Below are positions 1-6,986 of a stretch of DNA of 18,339 bases, piece by piece. The notes under the pieces were generated by a model, which saw only the letters and a list, made by a program, of their open reading frames with translations, searched no databases and was not told the DNA's origin. The translations under genes were made by a program, and so were the position numbers. Every line of letters starts with the position of its first letter. The first letter of the stretch is position 1. The DNA is from Candidatus Poseidoniaceae archaeon (GTDB lineage Archaea; Thermoplasmatota; Poseidoniia; Poseidoniales; Poseidoniaceae): NCBI GenBank assembly GCA_029250345.1, contig JAQXFL010000074.1, positions 1 through 18,339 of the forward strand, in the 5' to 3' direction.

Positions 1-134
1 CAGATGTGTTGGAACTCATCAATGAAATCGGCGATATCGAAAAGCCGGTACCACTCGGCTTGGCTCTTGTTAAAAAAGTGCCAGCATTCCGTAAACTCGC
101 TCTTCGAGCAGGTTCGAAACTCTTGTTCAGATGA
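1..134 (+). CDS. 3' end of an unidentified gene (5' truncated by window edge)
   Basis: The frame beginning at base 3 is open from the window edge to a TGA at 132-134. It encodes the last 43 residues of a protein, beginning DVLELINEIGD and ending AGSKLLFR. The tail is a hydrophobic and basic amphipathic stretch that contains VPLGLALVKKVP. The frame is preferred over the overlapping frame that opens at base 4 for two reasons. It ends directly in the ribosome site of the next gene, with the same stop/start geometry as two other junctions in this window. Its composition also looks like ordinary protein. The family cannot be named from 43 residues. It is probably co-transcribed with the membrane protein that follows 9 bases later. 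Confidence 0.7.
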   Translation, partial: DVLELINEIGDIEKPVPLGLALVKKVPAFRKLALRAGSKLLFR

Positions 135-143
135 GGTACTGTT
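132..143 (+). promoter_or_regulatory. Stop codon nested in ribosome binding site (TGAGGT, 6-nt spacer)
   Basis: TGA of the upstream frame is continued by GGT, giving the Shine-Dalgarno GAGGT at 133-137. Six bases later the ATG of the membrane protein begins at 144. The distance from stop to start (12 bases, first base to first base) is identical at the M24/mqnC and glyA/Trp-rich-protein junctions, which suggests translational coupling. Confidence 0.7.
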
Positions 144-1289
144 ATGCTCGAATTACAAGTCGAACAACGAATTCGGTACCCGCCGTTTGAATCACAACGC
201 TTCATTCCAGCGGAACTGCCCATTGCAACCTCAACAAAGGTCATCGAAACTGGAACACGAGATGATCTCATGAACGCCGTTCAAAATCTCGCACCGAGTT
301 TCAAACTTGGAAGTGATGAATCTTGGATTGTCGAGCAGAGATATTTGATTGACGGTGAGCCGTGTACTGATGAAGAGAAAACACGGGACGGACATATCTT
401 AGAAAAAAACAAAAAACCACTCATCGTCAATGAACAAAGACAAGGATGGTATCTTACTCCAAACCCAATCCATGCAGCAGTTCGTAACTTCATATCGAAA
501 ACCGTAGTCCTTCTCCTCATTGCATTGGGATACCTGTTCATTGAGCCCCTCCTCAGTTCATTTGGCATACAAGGAATCGGCACTGGCACAGTACGTATCG
601 GATTACTGGATTATCCACTGCTAGCGATAATTGTGTTACCGTTGCTTTTGGGGCCGCTCGCTTTGAGAGTTGGTGCAAACTTAGCGGATTTAGTTCAACA
701 GCAGAACTTTTTGAAATCAAAACCAATCGACCCATCAATCACACTGGTGGAACAGCCAGTTGCTGGACAGCCGCTTAAATTGAAAGTGTCCATTGAAGAG
801 GCTCGTGAAGATTGGAAGGAAATCGAAGTACTTTGGAGGGTCGGTGCGCTTCCACCAGCTCGAGAAGAGGTTTTCCGCTCCCTCGGTGTAGCTGAATTCA
901 AACAACCCCCGGCAGGTCTCACAACAGAGTTACCTCACCATTGGCAAATAGGTCTCGATGACGGAACTGGGGGCGGAGAAGAAGCCCCAATGGAAGCACG
1001 AGAAGTGAAAGGTGGGCTGTTCCTTAGGCCAATGCGTAGTATGGAAACTGGGGGGCGATGTACGCTCAGTGAGAAAATCATAACTCTTGACCCACCCACT
1101 CTTGAATGGCCTGGTACAGTATCAAGTCAATTGATTCGAATTCACTGGGAACTTATTGTCAGAATTCAGCGTTCCAAAGGCGGACCACTCTTGTGGGTGT
1201 TGCCTCTTCCAGTACAGCATCCAAAATCGAGTTCTCATATTGCAGCCTTACCAACGAACGATGGCCGTGCTGAATCAGTCCCGATTTGA
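144..1289 (+). CDS. Two-helix membrane protein with a possible arrestin-like C-terminal domain
   Basis: This 381-residue protein belongs to no family I recognise. Residues 1-112 are hydrophilic, with no signal peptide. Two hydrophobic helices follow, at about 116-138 and 157-177, joined by a short Gly-rich loop, so both soluble parts should lie on the same side of the membrane. Residues 190-365 look like a beta-sandwich: alternating strands, an acidic Gly-rich loop near 275-283, and a closing pattern (IHWELIVRI, then VLPLPV). That pattern resembles arrestin-like domains, but this is inference from pattern only. The start at 144 is fixed by a GAGGT ribosome site 6 bases upstream that overlaps the previous gene's stop. 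The lipoprotein gene begins 40 bases downstream, so both probably lie in one transcription unit. Confidence 0.85.
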   Translation: MLELQVEQRIRYPPFESQRFIPAELPIATSTKVIETGTRDDLMNAVQNLAPSFKLGSDESWIVEQRYLIDGEPCTDEEKTRDGHILEKNKKPLIVNEQRQGWYLTPNPIHAAVRNFISKTVVLLLIALGYLFIEPLLSSFGIQGIGTGTVRIGLLDYPLLAIIVLPLLLGPLALRVGANLADLVQQQNFLKSKPIDPSITLVEQPVAGQPLKLKVSIEEAREDWKEIEVLWRVGALPPAREEVFRSLGVAEFKQPPAGLTTELPHHWQIGLDDGTGGGEEAPMEAREVKGGLFLRPMRSMETGGRCTLSEKIITLDPPTLEWPGTVSSQLIRIHWELIVRIQRSKGGPLLWVLPLPVQHPKSSSHIAALPTNDGRAESVPI

Positions 1290-1329
1290 ATGGCAAACAT
1301 TCAAGTCTCTCATCGAATGTATATAGCCC

Positions 1330-4300
1330 ATGGAAGGACGCTCATTCTATGCCATACTCCTTGTCAGTTTGCTTGTTGTTTCAGGTTGCCTCGGAAATGC
1401 CGACATTGAGTCTGATACATCTGAGGAAGAAAACCAATACAATGGAACGATTTCGCTCAATGCTTCATGGGGCGCGTTAATCCAGTCTATTTCGATGGAC
1501 GGAACTCCAATCGTTCTCCAGGTAGTCATAGCTAGCAACGGTGAAGAGTGGGATGCTCAGCCGACAATTCTTACGCCAGAATTCACATCCCTTTCGCTGT
1601 ATGAGTGGGAGAAAAATCAACAAGGATACCAACTTGCATTTGTTCCAGAAATGAGAGGAGAATATTCGATTCAGATTGATTTTGCCACTACGAATGACGC
1701 TGAATTCAATGACCCGAAACCGGTGCGACTTACCCATGTCATCTCAGTACAACCCGTCGAGGAAGATGCTCCGATTCTTACAGCACCTGTGTTTATTGAA
1801 ATTGAAGAACAACGGCTCATATGGTATGAAGGAACCGTGTTCCATGCAAATATTGCCACTTGTACGCTTGAGATACTGCTCGAAGAGGGTTCAAGGAGAT
1901 CACCAGCAGTCAAGGATGATGGGACTTGGAAACTACTACTCGACCTCTCTGAATCTGAATCGTCATTTGACATTCAAACTGACGTGGAATGTGGCACTCA
2001 TTCTCCCAAAAATGACACAGTCGTAACCCAAATCATCATCATAAATGAAGGTGAAGATACCGACGGGGACGGAATACCCGATGAGAATGACCGTTGTCCG
2101 AACGGCTACGGCGTTGCAGATGGGTGGACTTCATCACTTGCAAGCGACCAAGACCAAGACGGATGCCATGACCTTCAGGAAGATACAGATGATGACAACG
2201 ACGGTGTTGGAGACGACTTTGACCTATGCCCCACTTCATTTGGGTGGGTAAGTTTCCCAAACGCAGATTATGATTCGGATGGTTGCCATGACGCTGATGA
2301 AGATGACGACGATGACAACGATGGAATCCTCGATGTCAGTGATTCATGTCCACGAGGATTCATTGGCTGGGGTTCAAGCACATTCAGCGATTGGGACAGC
2401 GATGGCTGCTCTGATCTTGATGAAGACATGGATGATGACAACGATGGACTGGAAGATGAAATGGATTCATGCCCAAAGGGATTGACGAATTGGGTACGCA
2501 GCTCATCCACTGATTTTGATAGCGATGGTTGCTCAGATTCAACTGAAGACCTTGACGATGACAACGACTCAGTCGATGATGTCAACAGTACCGGTAGTCC
2601 ACTCGATTTGTGTCCCGAAACTCCACTCAATTCGACCCAAGTTGATGAAAATGGATGCGCCGCTGTTCAACGTGACACCGATGTTGATGGTGTGAACGAC
2701 TTGGACGATCAGTGTCCTGGTACTCCAGCACAACTGCCAGTCAATGCTGTAGGATGCGCAGACATTGACGCTGATGGCGTGTTCGCCAATGTTGACCTCT
2801 GCCCAAATTCACCGGCCCGCTGGACCATAGATGAAAATGGATGTGCAGTCATTCAATCAGCGCTACCATGGACGATTTCATCTGCGCTTGACGGTCCAAT
2901 GCAATCCGTCCCGGACTTCTCGATACCCACGCTTGAAGGAACATTTTACTTCCAACAGGAATGGACTGGGTACGACATTTACTTTTTCTTGTTCAAGTAC
3001 ACGGATTCGAGTGGCAACTCCAACTCTGCAACTTGGGGTCAAAGCCCCGGGCAGTTTCTTCGAGCAATGCCCGACAATGTGCACGTGTTTTATGGCTCAT
3101 TTGATTCGACGTATCACACCGATATAGTGAATCGAAAAACGGCTGTTGAGAATGCATTGAATCCAAGTGAAGAAGCGGAATGGGACGGTAGAATACATTA
3201 CATTGACCAAAGAGCAAACAGCATATCTGGAGGTTTAGGCCAAATGATTTCGAATTTCAATTCCCCCTTGTACATGGGCATAGACCGATTCCAAATGGCG
3301 AGAGAAACTGGAAGTTTGTATGCATGGACCTCGTCCAGCAATGACCCCATGCATTTGGTTCACGAACCTGCGCAATGGAATGCCGAGTTCCCTGTTGAAA
3401 TACGCAGGTCTGACCCTGGCGTGCAAGAAGTTTCGATTATGGATTTTGAGCGGCATACGGGTGGTTGGAGCGGTGGCTTTACATCGACAATGAGCGCTGA
3501 ATTCCCAAGCAACATCACAGCGTACGACACAATGGAAGTCTACCATGAGCATGCATGCATTGACCGGATGAACCGATACCAAACAAGCGATGGAACATAC
3601 GCAGGTTGCCACGAGTGGGATTATGAAGCAAACCTACGAATTTGTGAACGCAGTAATACTTCTGTGTGCGGCACTGAGTTTATGAGATGGATAACCACAT
3701 ACGGCAGGGAAGGGAAATGGCTCACCGACATCTCACCGTACCTTTTCATGTTGGAAAACGATGATAATCGAACCTTCAAGTATCGAGGTGCGAACAAAGG
3801 TGACCTCACAATTTCAGTACTGCTGAGTAATTGGGGCAGCGGTTTACGAGGCTCAACGGCAGATTTTGCGTTTACTGGCGGGCAATTTGACGGGACTTAC
3901 AACGACGAATCGAAATACACACGCCACCTTAATTTCACTGTACCTTCATGGGCAGAAAAAGTTCAAATTGTTGCGACGATAACAGGTCATGGATTCGGTA
4001 AAGACAATGCAAATTGTGCTGAGTTCTGTGATCATGAACACCACTATTCGATGAATGGGTTCACGACATACGAATGGCATCCAATTGTCTATTCAAATGA
4101 AGGTTGCGAAAATGAAGTTGAGAACGGTGTCGTTGCGAATCAATTTGGTTCTTGGCCCTTTGGGCGAGCAGGTTGGTGTGCAGGACAAGATGTCAAGCAA
4201 TGGACCTATGATATCACCGATTGGAGTGATATGAACGGCGGAGTGAATCAACTCACTTATCGAGGATTATTCAACGGTCAAGAGTATGTACCATCGGACG

Positions 4301-4374
4301 GCGTAGGTAATGGAGAGCGTAACATCCACGCTGAAATATGGGTCGTCTACTACGATTTCACAACTTCGTCTTGA
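1330..4374 (+). CDS. Lipoprotein with TSP3 stalk and C-terminal peptide-N-glycosidase F-like domain
   Basis: This 1014-residue protein is exported and probably lipid-anchored: a hydrophobic signal ends in the lipobox VSGC, with Cys20 as the anchor. Residues 30-240 form an Asp/Glu-rich beta region. Residues 245-505 carry seven Cys-paired thrombospondin type-3 Ca-binding repeats. Residues 527-665 may be a thioredoxin-like fold lacking cysteines. Residues 700-1012 align with PNGase F, which cleaves Asn-linked glycans from glycoproteins. Matching pieces are CHEWD against CDEWD, RWITTYG against RFITPY, NCAEFC against GCAEWC, and GRAGWCAG against DRAGWCPG. Asp764, Glu898 and Arg946 correspond to catalytic or substrate residues Asp60, Glu206 and Arg248. 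Cys743/760, 896/900 and 926/950 match the three PNGase F disulfides. Glu118 appears to be replaced by Ser833, Arg61 by Tyr765 and Trp207 by Phe899, so altered specificity or lost activity is possible. No strong ribosome site precedes the ATG; the start is chosen from the signal peptide. Confidence 0.88.
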   Translation: MEGRSFYAILLVSLLVVSGCLGNADIESDTSEEENQYNGTISLNASWGALIQSISMDGTPIVLQVVIASNGEEWDAQPTILTPEFTSLSLYEWEKNQQGYQLAFVPEMRGEYSIQIDFATTNDAEFNDPKPVRLTHVISVQPVEEDAPILTAPVFIEIEEQRLIWYEGTVFHANIATCTLEILLEEGSRRSPAVKDDGTWKLLLDLSESESSFDIQTDVECGTHSPKNDTVVTQIIIINEGEDTDGDGIPDENDRCPNGYGVADGWTSSLASDQDQDGCHDLQEDTDDDNDGVGDDFDLCPTSFGWVSFPNADYDSDGCHDADEDDDDDNDGILDVSDSCPRGFIGWGSSTFSDWDSDGCSDLDEDMDDDNDGLEDEMDSCPKGLTNWVRSSSTDFDSDGCSDSTEDLDDDNDSVDDVNSTGSPLDLCPETPLNSTQVDENGCAAVQRDTDVDGVNDLDDQCPGTPAQLPVNAVGCADIDADGVFANVDLCPNSPARWTIDENGCAVIQSALPWTISSALDGPMQSVPDFSIPTLEGTFYFQQEWTGYDIYFFLFKYTDSSGNSNSATWGQSPGQFLRAMPDNVHVFYGSFDSTYHTDIVNRKTAVENALNPSEEAEWDGRIHYIDQRANSISGGLGQMISNFNSPLYMGIDRFQMARETGSLYAWTSSSNDPMHLVHEPAQWNAEFPVEIRRSDPGVQEVSIMDFERHTGGWSGGFTSTMSAEFPSNITAYDTMEVYHEHACIDRMNRYQTSDGTYAGCHEWDYEANLRICERSNTSVCGTEFMRWITTYGREGKWLTDISPYLFMLENDDNRTFKYRGANKGDLTISVLLSNWGSGLRGSTADFAFTGGQFDGTYNDESKYTRHLNFTVPSWAEKVQIVATITGHGFGKDNANCAEFCDHEHHYSMNGFTTYEWHPIVYSNEGCENEVENGVVANQFGSWPFGRAGWCAGQDVKQWTYDITDWSDMNGGVNQLTYRGLFNGQEYVPSDGVGNGERNIHAEIWVVYYDFTTSS
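2047..2859 (+). repeat. Coding repeat: Cys-paired thrombospondin type-3 units
   Basis: The repeats lie within the lipoprotein gene, residues about 240-510. The first four units are long (about 40-47 residues) and follow the plan CPxG, a Trp, DxDSDGC, then a D-rich DDDNDG run before the next CP. Spacings between successive CP motifs at Cys300, 340, 381 and 428 are 40, 41 and 47 residues. The last three units are shorter and resemble the TSP3 repeats of bacterial OmpA-type proteins (DLCPxTP ... VDENGC). At the DNA level GATGACAACGA recurs four times (near 2190, 2310, 2435 and 2560) because the DDDNDG codons are conserved. The likely role is a Ca-stabilised rigid stalk holding the C-terminal domains away from the cell. 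Confidence 0.9.
3427..4365 (+). other. PNGase F-like domain (two jelly-roll halves)
   Basis: This is the region coding residues about 700-1012 of the lipoprotein. The first half (to about residue 850) contains the Asp60-equivalent WD motif and an RWITTYG strand. The second half (about 865-1012) contains CAEFC and GRAGWC. This order and spacing match the N- and C-terminal jelly rolls of Elizabethkingia PNGase F as I recall its sequence. One extra Cys pair (772/780) lies in a loop absent from that enzyme. The alignment was made by eye and the domain edges are approximate. Confidence 0.85.
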
Positions 4375-4375
4375 G

Positions 4376-5560
4376 TTAATACTGTGATGGCGGTGGAGAT
4401 TGCAAGTCTTTTCGATGTGTACCGCATTCAGGGGTTTCCAAAAAAACGTAGTCACTGTCACGGCGTTGAGGTGAGAAGCCTGCACGCAGAATGACATTTT
4501 GCAGTTCGATTTCAGAAGCGTTGAATTTGGTCGTACCCGATGCCGACACTACATTTTCTTCCATCATGGTTGAGCCAACATCGTTAGCACCACCGAAGAG
4601 CGCCATTTGGGCGGTTTTGATGCCCATTGTGGGCCAGGATGATTGAATGTTCGGGATCGAGTCAAGGAACAAGCGGGAAACCGCTACATGACGAAGGTAT
4701 TCGGTTGAGCCAGCGCCAAGTTGTATCTTGTTTTGACCTCTGTTCCTTCGACCGAAACTGTTGACCTCAAGCTGAACTGGCCACGCAATAAATGACGTGA
4801 ATCCAATTCCGTACTGCGCCAGTGAACGGTCTTGTAATTGCCGCAGTCGGTCCATGTGCTCGACACGCTGTTCTAGTGTTTCACCAAATCCAATGACGTT
4901 TGTGGCACTGGTCGTTAATCCAAGCGATTGAGCTTCTTCCATTACCCTGAGCCAGTTTACAGGAAGCCCTTTTTTCGGAGACACATCTTTTCGAACATCA
5001 TCTACCAACATTTCTGCACCACCACCGGGGAGACCGTGCATGCCTGCAGCCTTGAGCCGAGTCAAAACTTCAAGCGTTGAAAGTTCACTGACTTCCGCAA
5101 TTCCTTCTATCTCAATGGGACTGAAGCAATCAATTGCAATAGATGGATGTCGTGTGGAAAGTTCCCGCAGGAGGTTTTCATACCATTCGAATGAGAGGTC
5201 TGGATTCACACCGCCCTGCATAAGAATTCGAACCCCCTCGATGTTTTCGAGTTCTTGAATTCGTGCAGAAATCTCATCGATGGATTGAGTGTATGTTTCA
5301 TCGTGGCCTGGTGGGCGGTAAAACGAACAGAATTGGCAGTTGATTGTACAGATATTGGTGTAGTTGATGTTGCGGTCTATGAGGTAGGTGACTTTACTCT
5401 CTCCATGCATTGCATTACGTCGTAAAAGTGCAGCACTCATCAGTTGGTGGAGCGGCGCATTTTGGTACAACTCAACAGCGTCTTCCGGACTCAATCGATA
5501 CTGGGAAGCTGAGTCCTTATGCCACAAGGCTTGCCTCTCGAGAATGGTGGACCACGTCAT
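4376..5560 (-). CDS. mqnC: Radical SAM enzyme, probable cyclic dehypoxanthine futalosine synthase (MqnC)
   Basis: MqnC cyclises dehypoxanthine futalosine in the futalosine route to menaquinone, using SAM and a [4Fe-4S] cluster in the cytoplasm. In this 394-residue protein the cluster motif is CTINCQFC (Cys71, 75 and 78), preceded by the MqnC-like DRNINYTNIC. Family motifs follow in order: QGGVNPDL, CFSPIEI, LPGGGAEML, VSPKK, NVIGFGET, FTSFIAW and GGANDVGSTMMEENVV. The last favours MqnC over its relative CofH (F420 synthesis), which normally has a different SxMEE context; CofH remains the main alternative. ATG at 5560 is chosen over the in-frame GTG at 5566 because GAGGT stands 6 bases before the ATG but directly abuts the GTG. 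The gene follows the M24 peptidase with a 9-base gap. Its 3' end meets the lipoprotein gene with one base between stop codons. No other mqn gene is visible. Confidence 0.82.
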   Translation of the reverse strand: MTWSTILERQALWHKDSASQYRLSPEDAVELYQNAPLHQLMSAALLRRNAMHGESKVTYLIDRNINYTNICTINCQFCSFYRPPGHDETYTQSIDEISARIQELENIEGVRILMQGGVNPDLSFEWYENLLRELSTRHPSIAIDCFSPIEIEGIAEVSELSTLEVLTRLKAAGMHGLPGGGAEMLVDDVRKDVSPKKGLPVNWLRVMEEAQSLGLTTSATNVIGFGETLEQRVEHMDRLRQLQDRSLAQYGIGFTSFIAWPVQLEVNSFGRRNRGQNKIQLGAGSTEYLRHVAVSRLFLDSIPNIQSSWPTMGIKTAQMALFGGANDVGSTMMEENVVSASGTTKFNASEIELQNVILRAGFSPQRRDSDYVFLETPECGTHRKDLQSPPPSQY

Positions 5561-5572
5561 ATTCACACCTCA
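5561..5572 (-). promoter_or_regulatory. Stop-nested ribosome binding site that decides the mqnC start
   Basis: On the minus strand TGAGGT reads 5572-5567: TGA ends the M24 peptidase and GAGGT is the ribosome site. The ATG at 5560 follows after 6 bases. The alternative GTG start at 5566 would begin immediately next to the site, too close for initiation, so the shorter product is preferred. Confidence 0.7.
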
Positions 5573-6982
5573 GAATGGAGTACAGGTAATAGCCTCAATA
5601 TCCTCAATCGATTTCGGACATGCTGATGTCAACACATCAGGTTCACCGGAGGTTACCAAAACGTCATCTTCAATTCGAATACCGATGTTTGCATACCGTT
5701 CCGGGCAATCGACATCTGGTCTCCATGCCCCGAAATACAATCCCGGTTCGACGGTAAGACACATGCCTGCTTCCAAGAGTCTTGGTTCGCCGTTCGGTTT
5801 GTAGATTCCAACATCGTGAACATCAAGACCAATCCAGTGGCTCGTATTATGCATGTACCACTTTCTTAGGTCGCCTGAGTCCATATCCAGTGCCTCATCG
5901 ACGGATTGGTTGCTGATACCCAAGCGAATGATTCCTTCAGCGAGAACACGACGAGCAGCGTCATGAGGGGCTGTGTAAGGTTGTCCCACACGGCAGCGAT
6001 CGATTGCGGCGTTTTGGGCGTCAAGAACGAGTTGATAGATTTCTTTCTGAGCTTCGGTAAACTTACCGTTTATTGGCCAGGAACGGGTAATATCTGCTGC
6101 ATAACCGCGATATTCAGCACCTGCATCAATCAAGATAACTTCTCCATCTTCACAAACATCGTTGTTTTCTTTGTAGTGTAGAACTGTTGCGTTATCACCG
6201 CAGCCTACGATGGAGGGGTAAGCCCATCCTGAAGTACCCGCATAGACAAAGAAGCCCTCGATTGTAGATTGGAATTGATATTCCATACGACCTGGTTTTG
6301 AATGACGCATTGCTGCAACATGGGCATAACTGCTCACATCAGATGCGAACCGCATTTGTGCAATCTCAGCATCAGACTTTCTCAATCGTAGTTCAGCGAT
6401 ACGCGCACTTGGGTCTTCAATTGAAACTGGACCCGTTCCGAAATGTTGACGAGCACGGTCTCGTCGATCTACTGATTGTCGGACGAGTGAATCAACGGCG
6501 GATTGTACACCGGTTCGAAGCAAGATTCGATGAGACTTTGAGATGTATTCCGAAAGTGATTCTGCAAGCTCATCAATGGAGTGAGCCTCTTGAACTGGCC
6601 AGTTGGCAAGAGCACCTTCAACCCCTGGTCGGCGTCCTTCCCAAATCTCTTTGAGAGTGTCTTTTGGTTGAACAAACAATGTCGAAATCCATTCACCTGC
6701 GACACAACGTAGCGTAAACACGGCCTCAGGCTCAGTCCAACCGACAAAATAGAGCATATCACTCATGGTACGAAACGGATAGTGGACATCGTTTGAATGG
6801 GTCGATTCTTCAGCAGCGCAAAGAATGACCAAGTCATCAGGTCGAAGTTGCGAGGTTAAGCGTCCTTGACGTGCAATGTACTCTTGTTGAGAGATAACCG
6901 CAGGTTGAGGCCCAATATGCGCCATAGCCGCTTCGTTCATGTTTGACCCACACGCCCAGTAGTATTCAACAATTGCATTCAT
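5570..6982 (-). CDS. pepP: Xaa-Pro aminopeptidase (M24 family, aminopeptidase P)
   Basis: This is a cytosolic metallopeptidase that removes an N-terminal residue preceding proline. With the start used here it has 470 residues. An aminopeptidase-P N-terminal domain spans about 30-165 (SQQEYIARQGRL, YPFRTMSDMLYFVGWTEPEA). The pita-bread catalytic domain spans about 190-455. All five dinuclear metal ligands are visible: Asp286 and Asp297 (IDAGAEYRGYAADITRSWP), His382 (HNTSHWIGLDVHD), Glu412 (TVEPGLY) and Glu438 (RIEDDVLVT). Length is close to the E. coli enzyme (about 440). The start is uncertain: ATG at 7009 would overlap the PKD gene by 23 bases, ATG at 6982 begins just after its stop, and ATG at 6940 begins nearer the conserved domain. 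None has a convincing ribosome site. It lies between the PKD protein and mqnC in a tight minus-strand run and probably serves peptide recycling. Confidence 0.92.
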   Translation of the reverse strand: MNAIVEYYWACGSNMNEAAMAHIGPQPAVISQQEYIARQGRLTSQLRPDDLVILCAAEESTHSNDVHYPFRTMSDMLYFVGWTEPEAVFTLRCVAGEWISTLFVQPKDTLKEIWEGRRPGVEGALANWPVQEAHSIDELAESLSEYISKSHRILLRTGVQSAVDSLVRQSVDRRDRARQHFGTGPVSIEDPSARIAELRLRKSDAEIAQMRFASDVSSYAHVAAMRHSKPGRMEYQFQSTIEGFFVYAGTSGWAYPSIVGCGDNATVLHYKENNDVCEDGEVILIDAGAEYRGYAADITRSWPINGKFTEAQKEIYQLVLDAQNAAIDRCRVGQPYTAPHDAARRVLAEGIIRLGISNQSVDEALDMDSGDLRKWYMHNTSHWIGLDVHDVGIYKPNGEPRLLEAGMCLTVEPGLYFGAWRPDVDCPERYANIGIRIEDDVLVTSGEPDVLTSACPKSIEDIEAITCTPF

Positions 6983-6986
6983 AGAA

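Noticed and set aside
4..273. 89-residue open frame at the left edge
   Set aside because: It overlaps both the tail of the frame-3 gene and the start of the membrane protein, has no ribosome site, and is rich in Ser/Cys/Asn like an out-of-frame shadow.
400..417. A7 and A6 runs as a programmed frameshift site
   Set aside because: The frame continues through a normal LEKNKKPL segment to a well-placed stop, and no overlapping product is seen.
1317..1326. TATA-like ATGTATATAG before the lipoprotein gene
   Set aside because: It ends 4 bases before the ATG, too close to direct a transcript carrying that start codon.
2187..2570. Regular GATGACAACGA repeats that could suggest a CRISPR or satellite
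   Set aside because: They are in frame, code DDDN in the TSP3 stalk, and the sequences between them are coding variants rather than unique spacers.
1330..4374. Recent transfer of the PNGase-like gene from Bacteroidota
   Set aside because: No mobile element, repeat border or clear change in base or codon use was visible; older transfer is possible but cannot be judged here.
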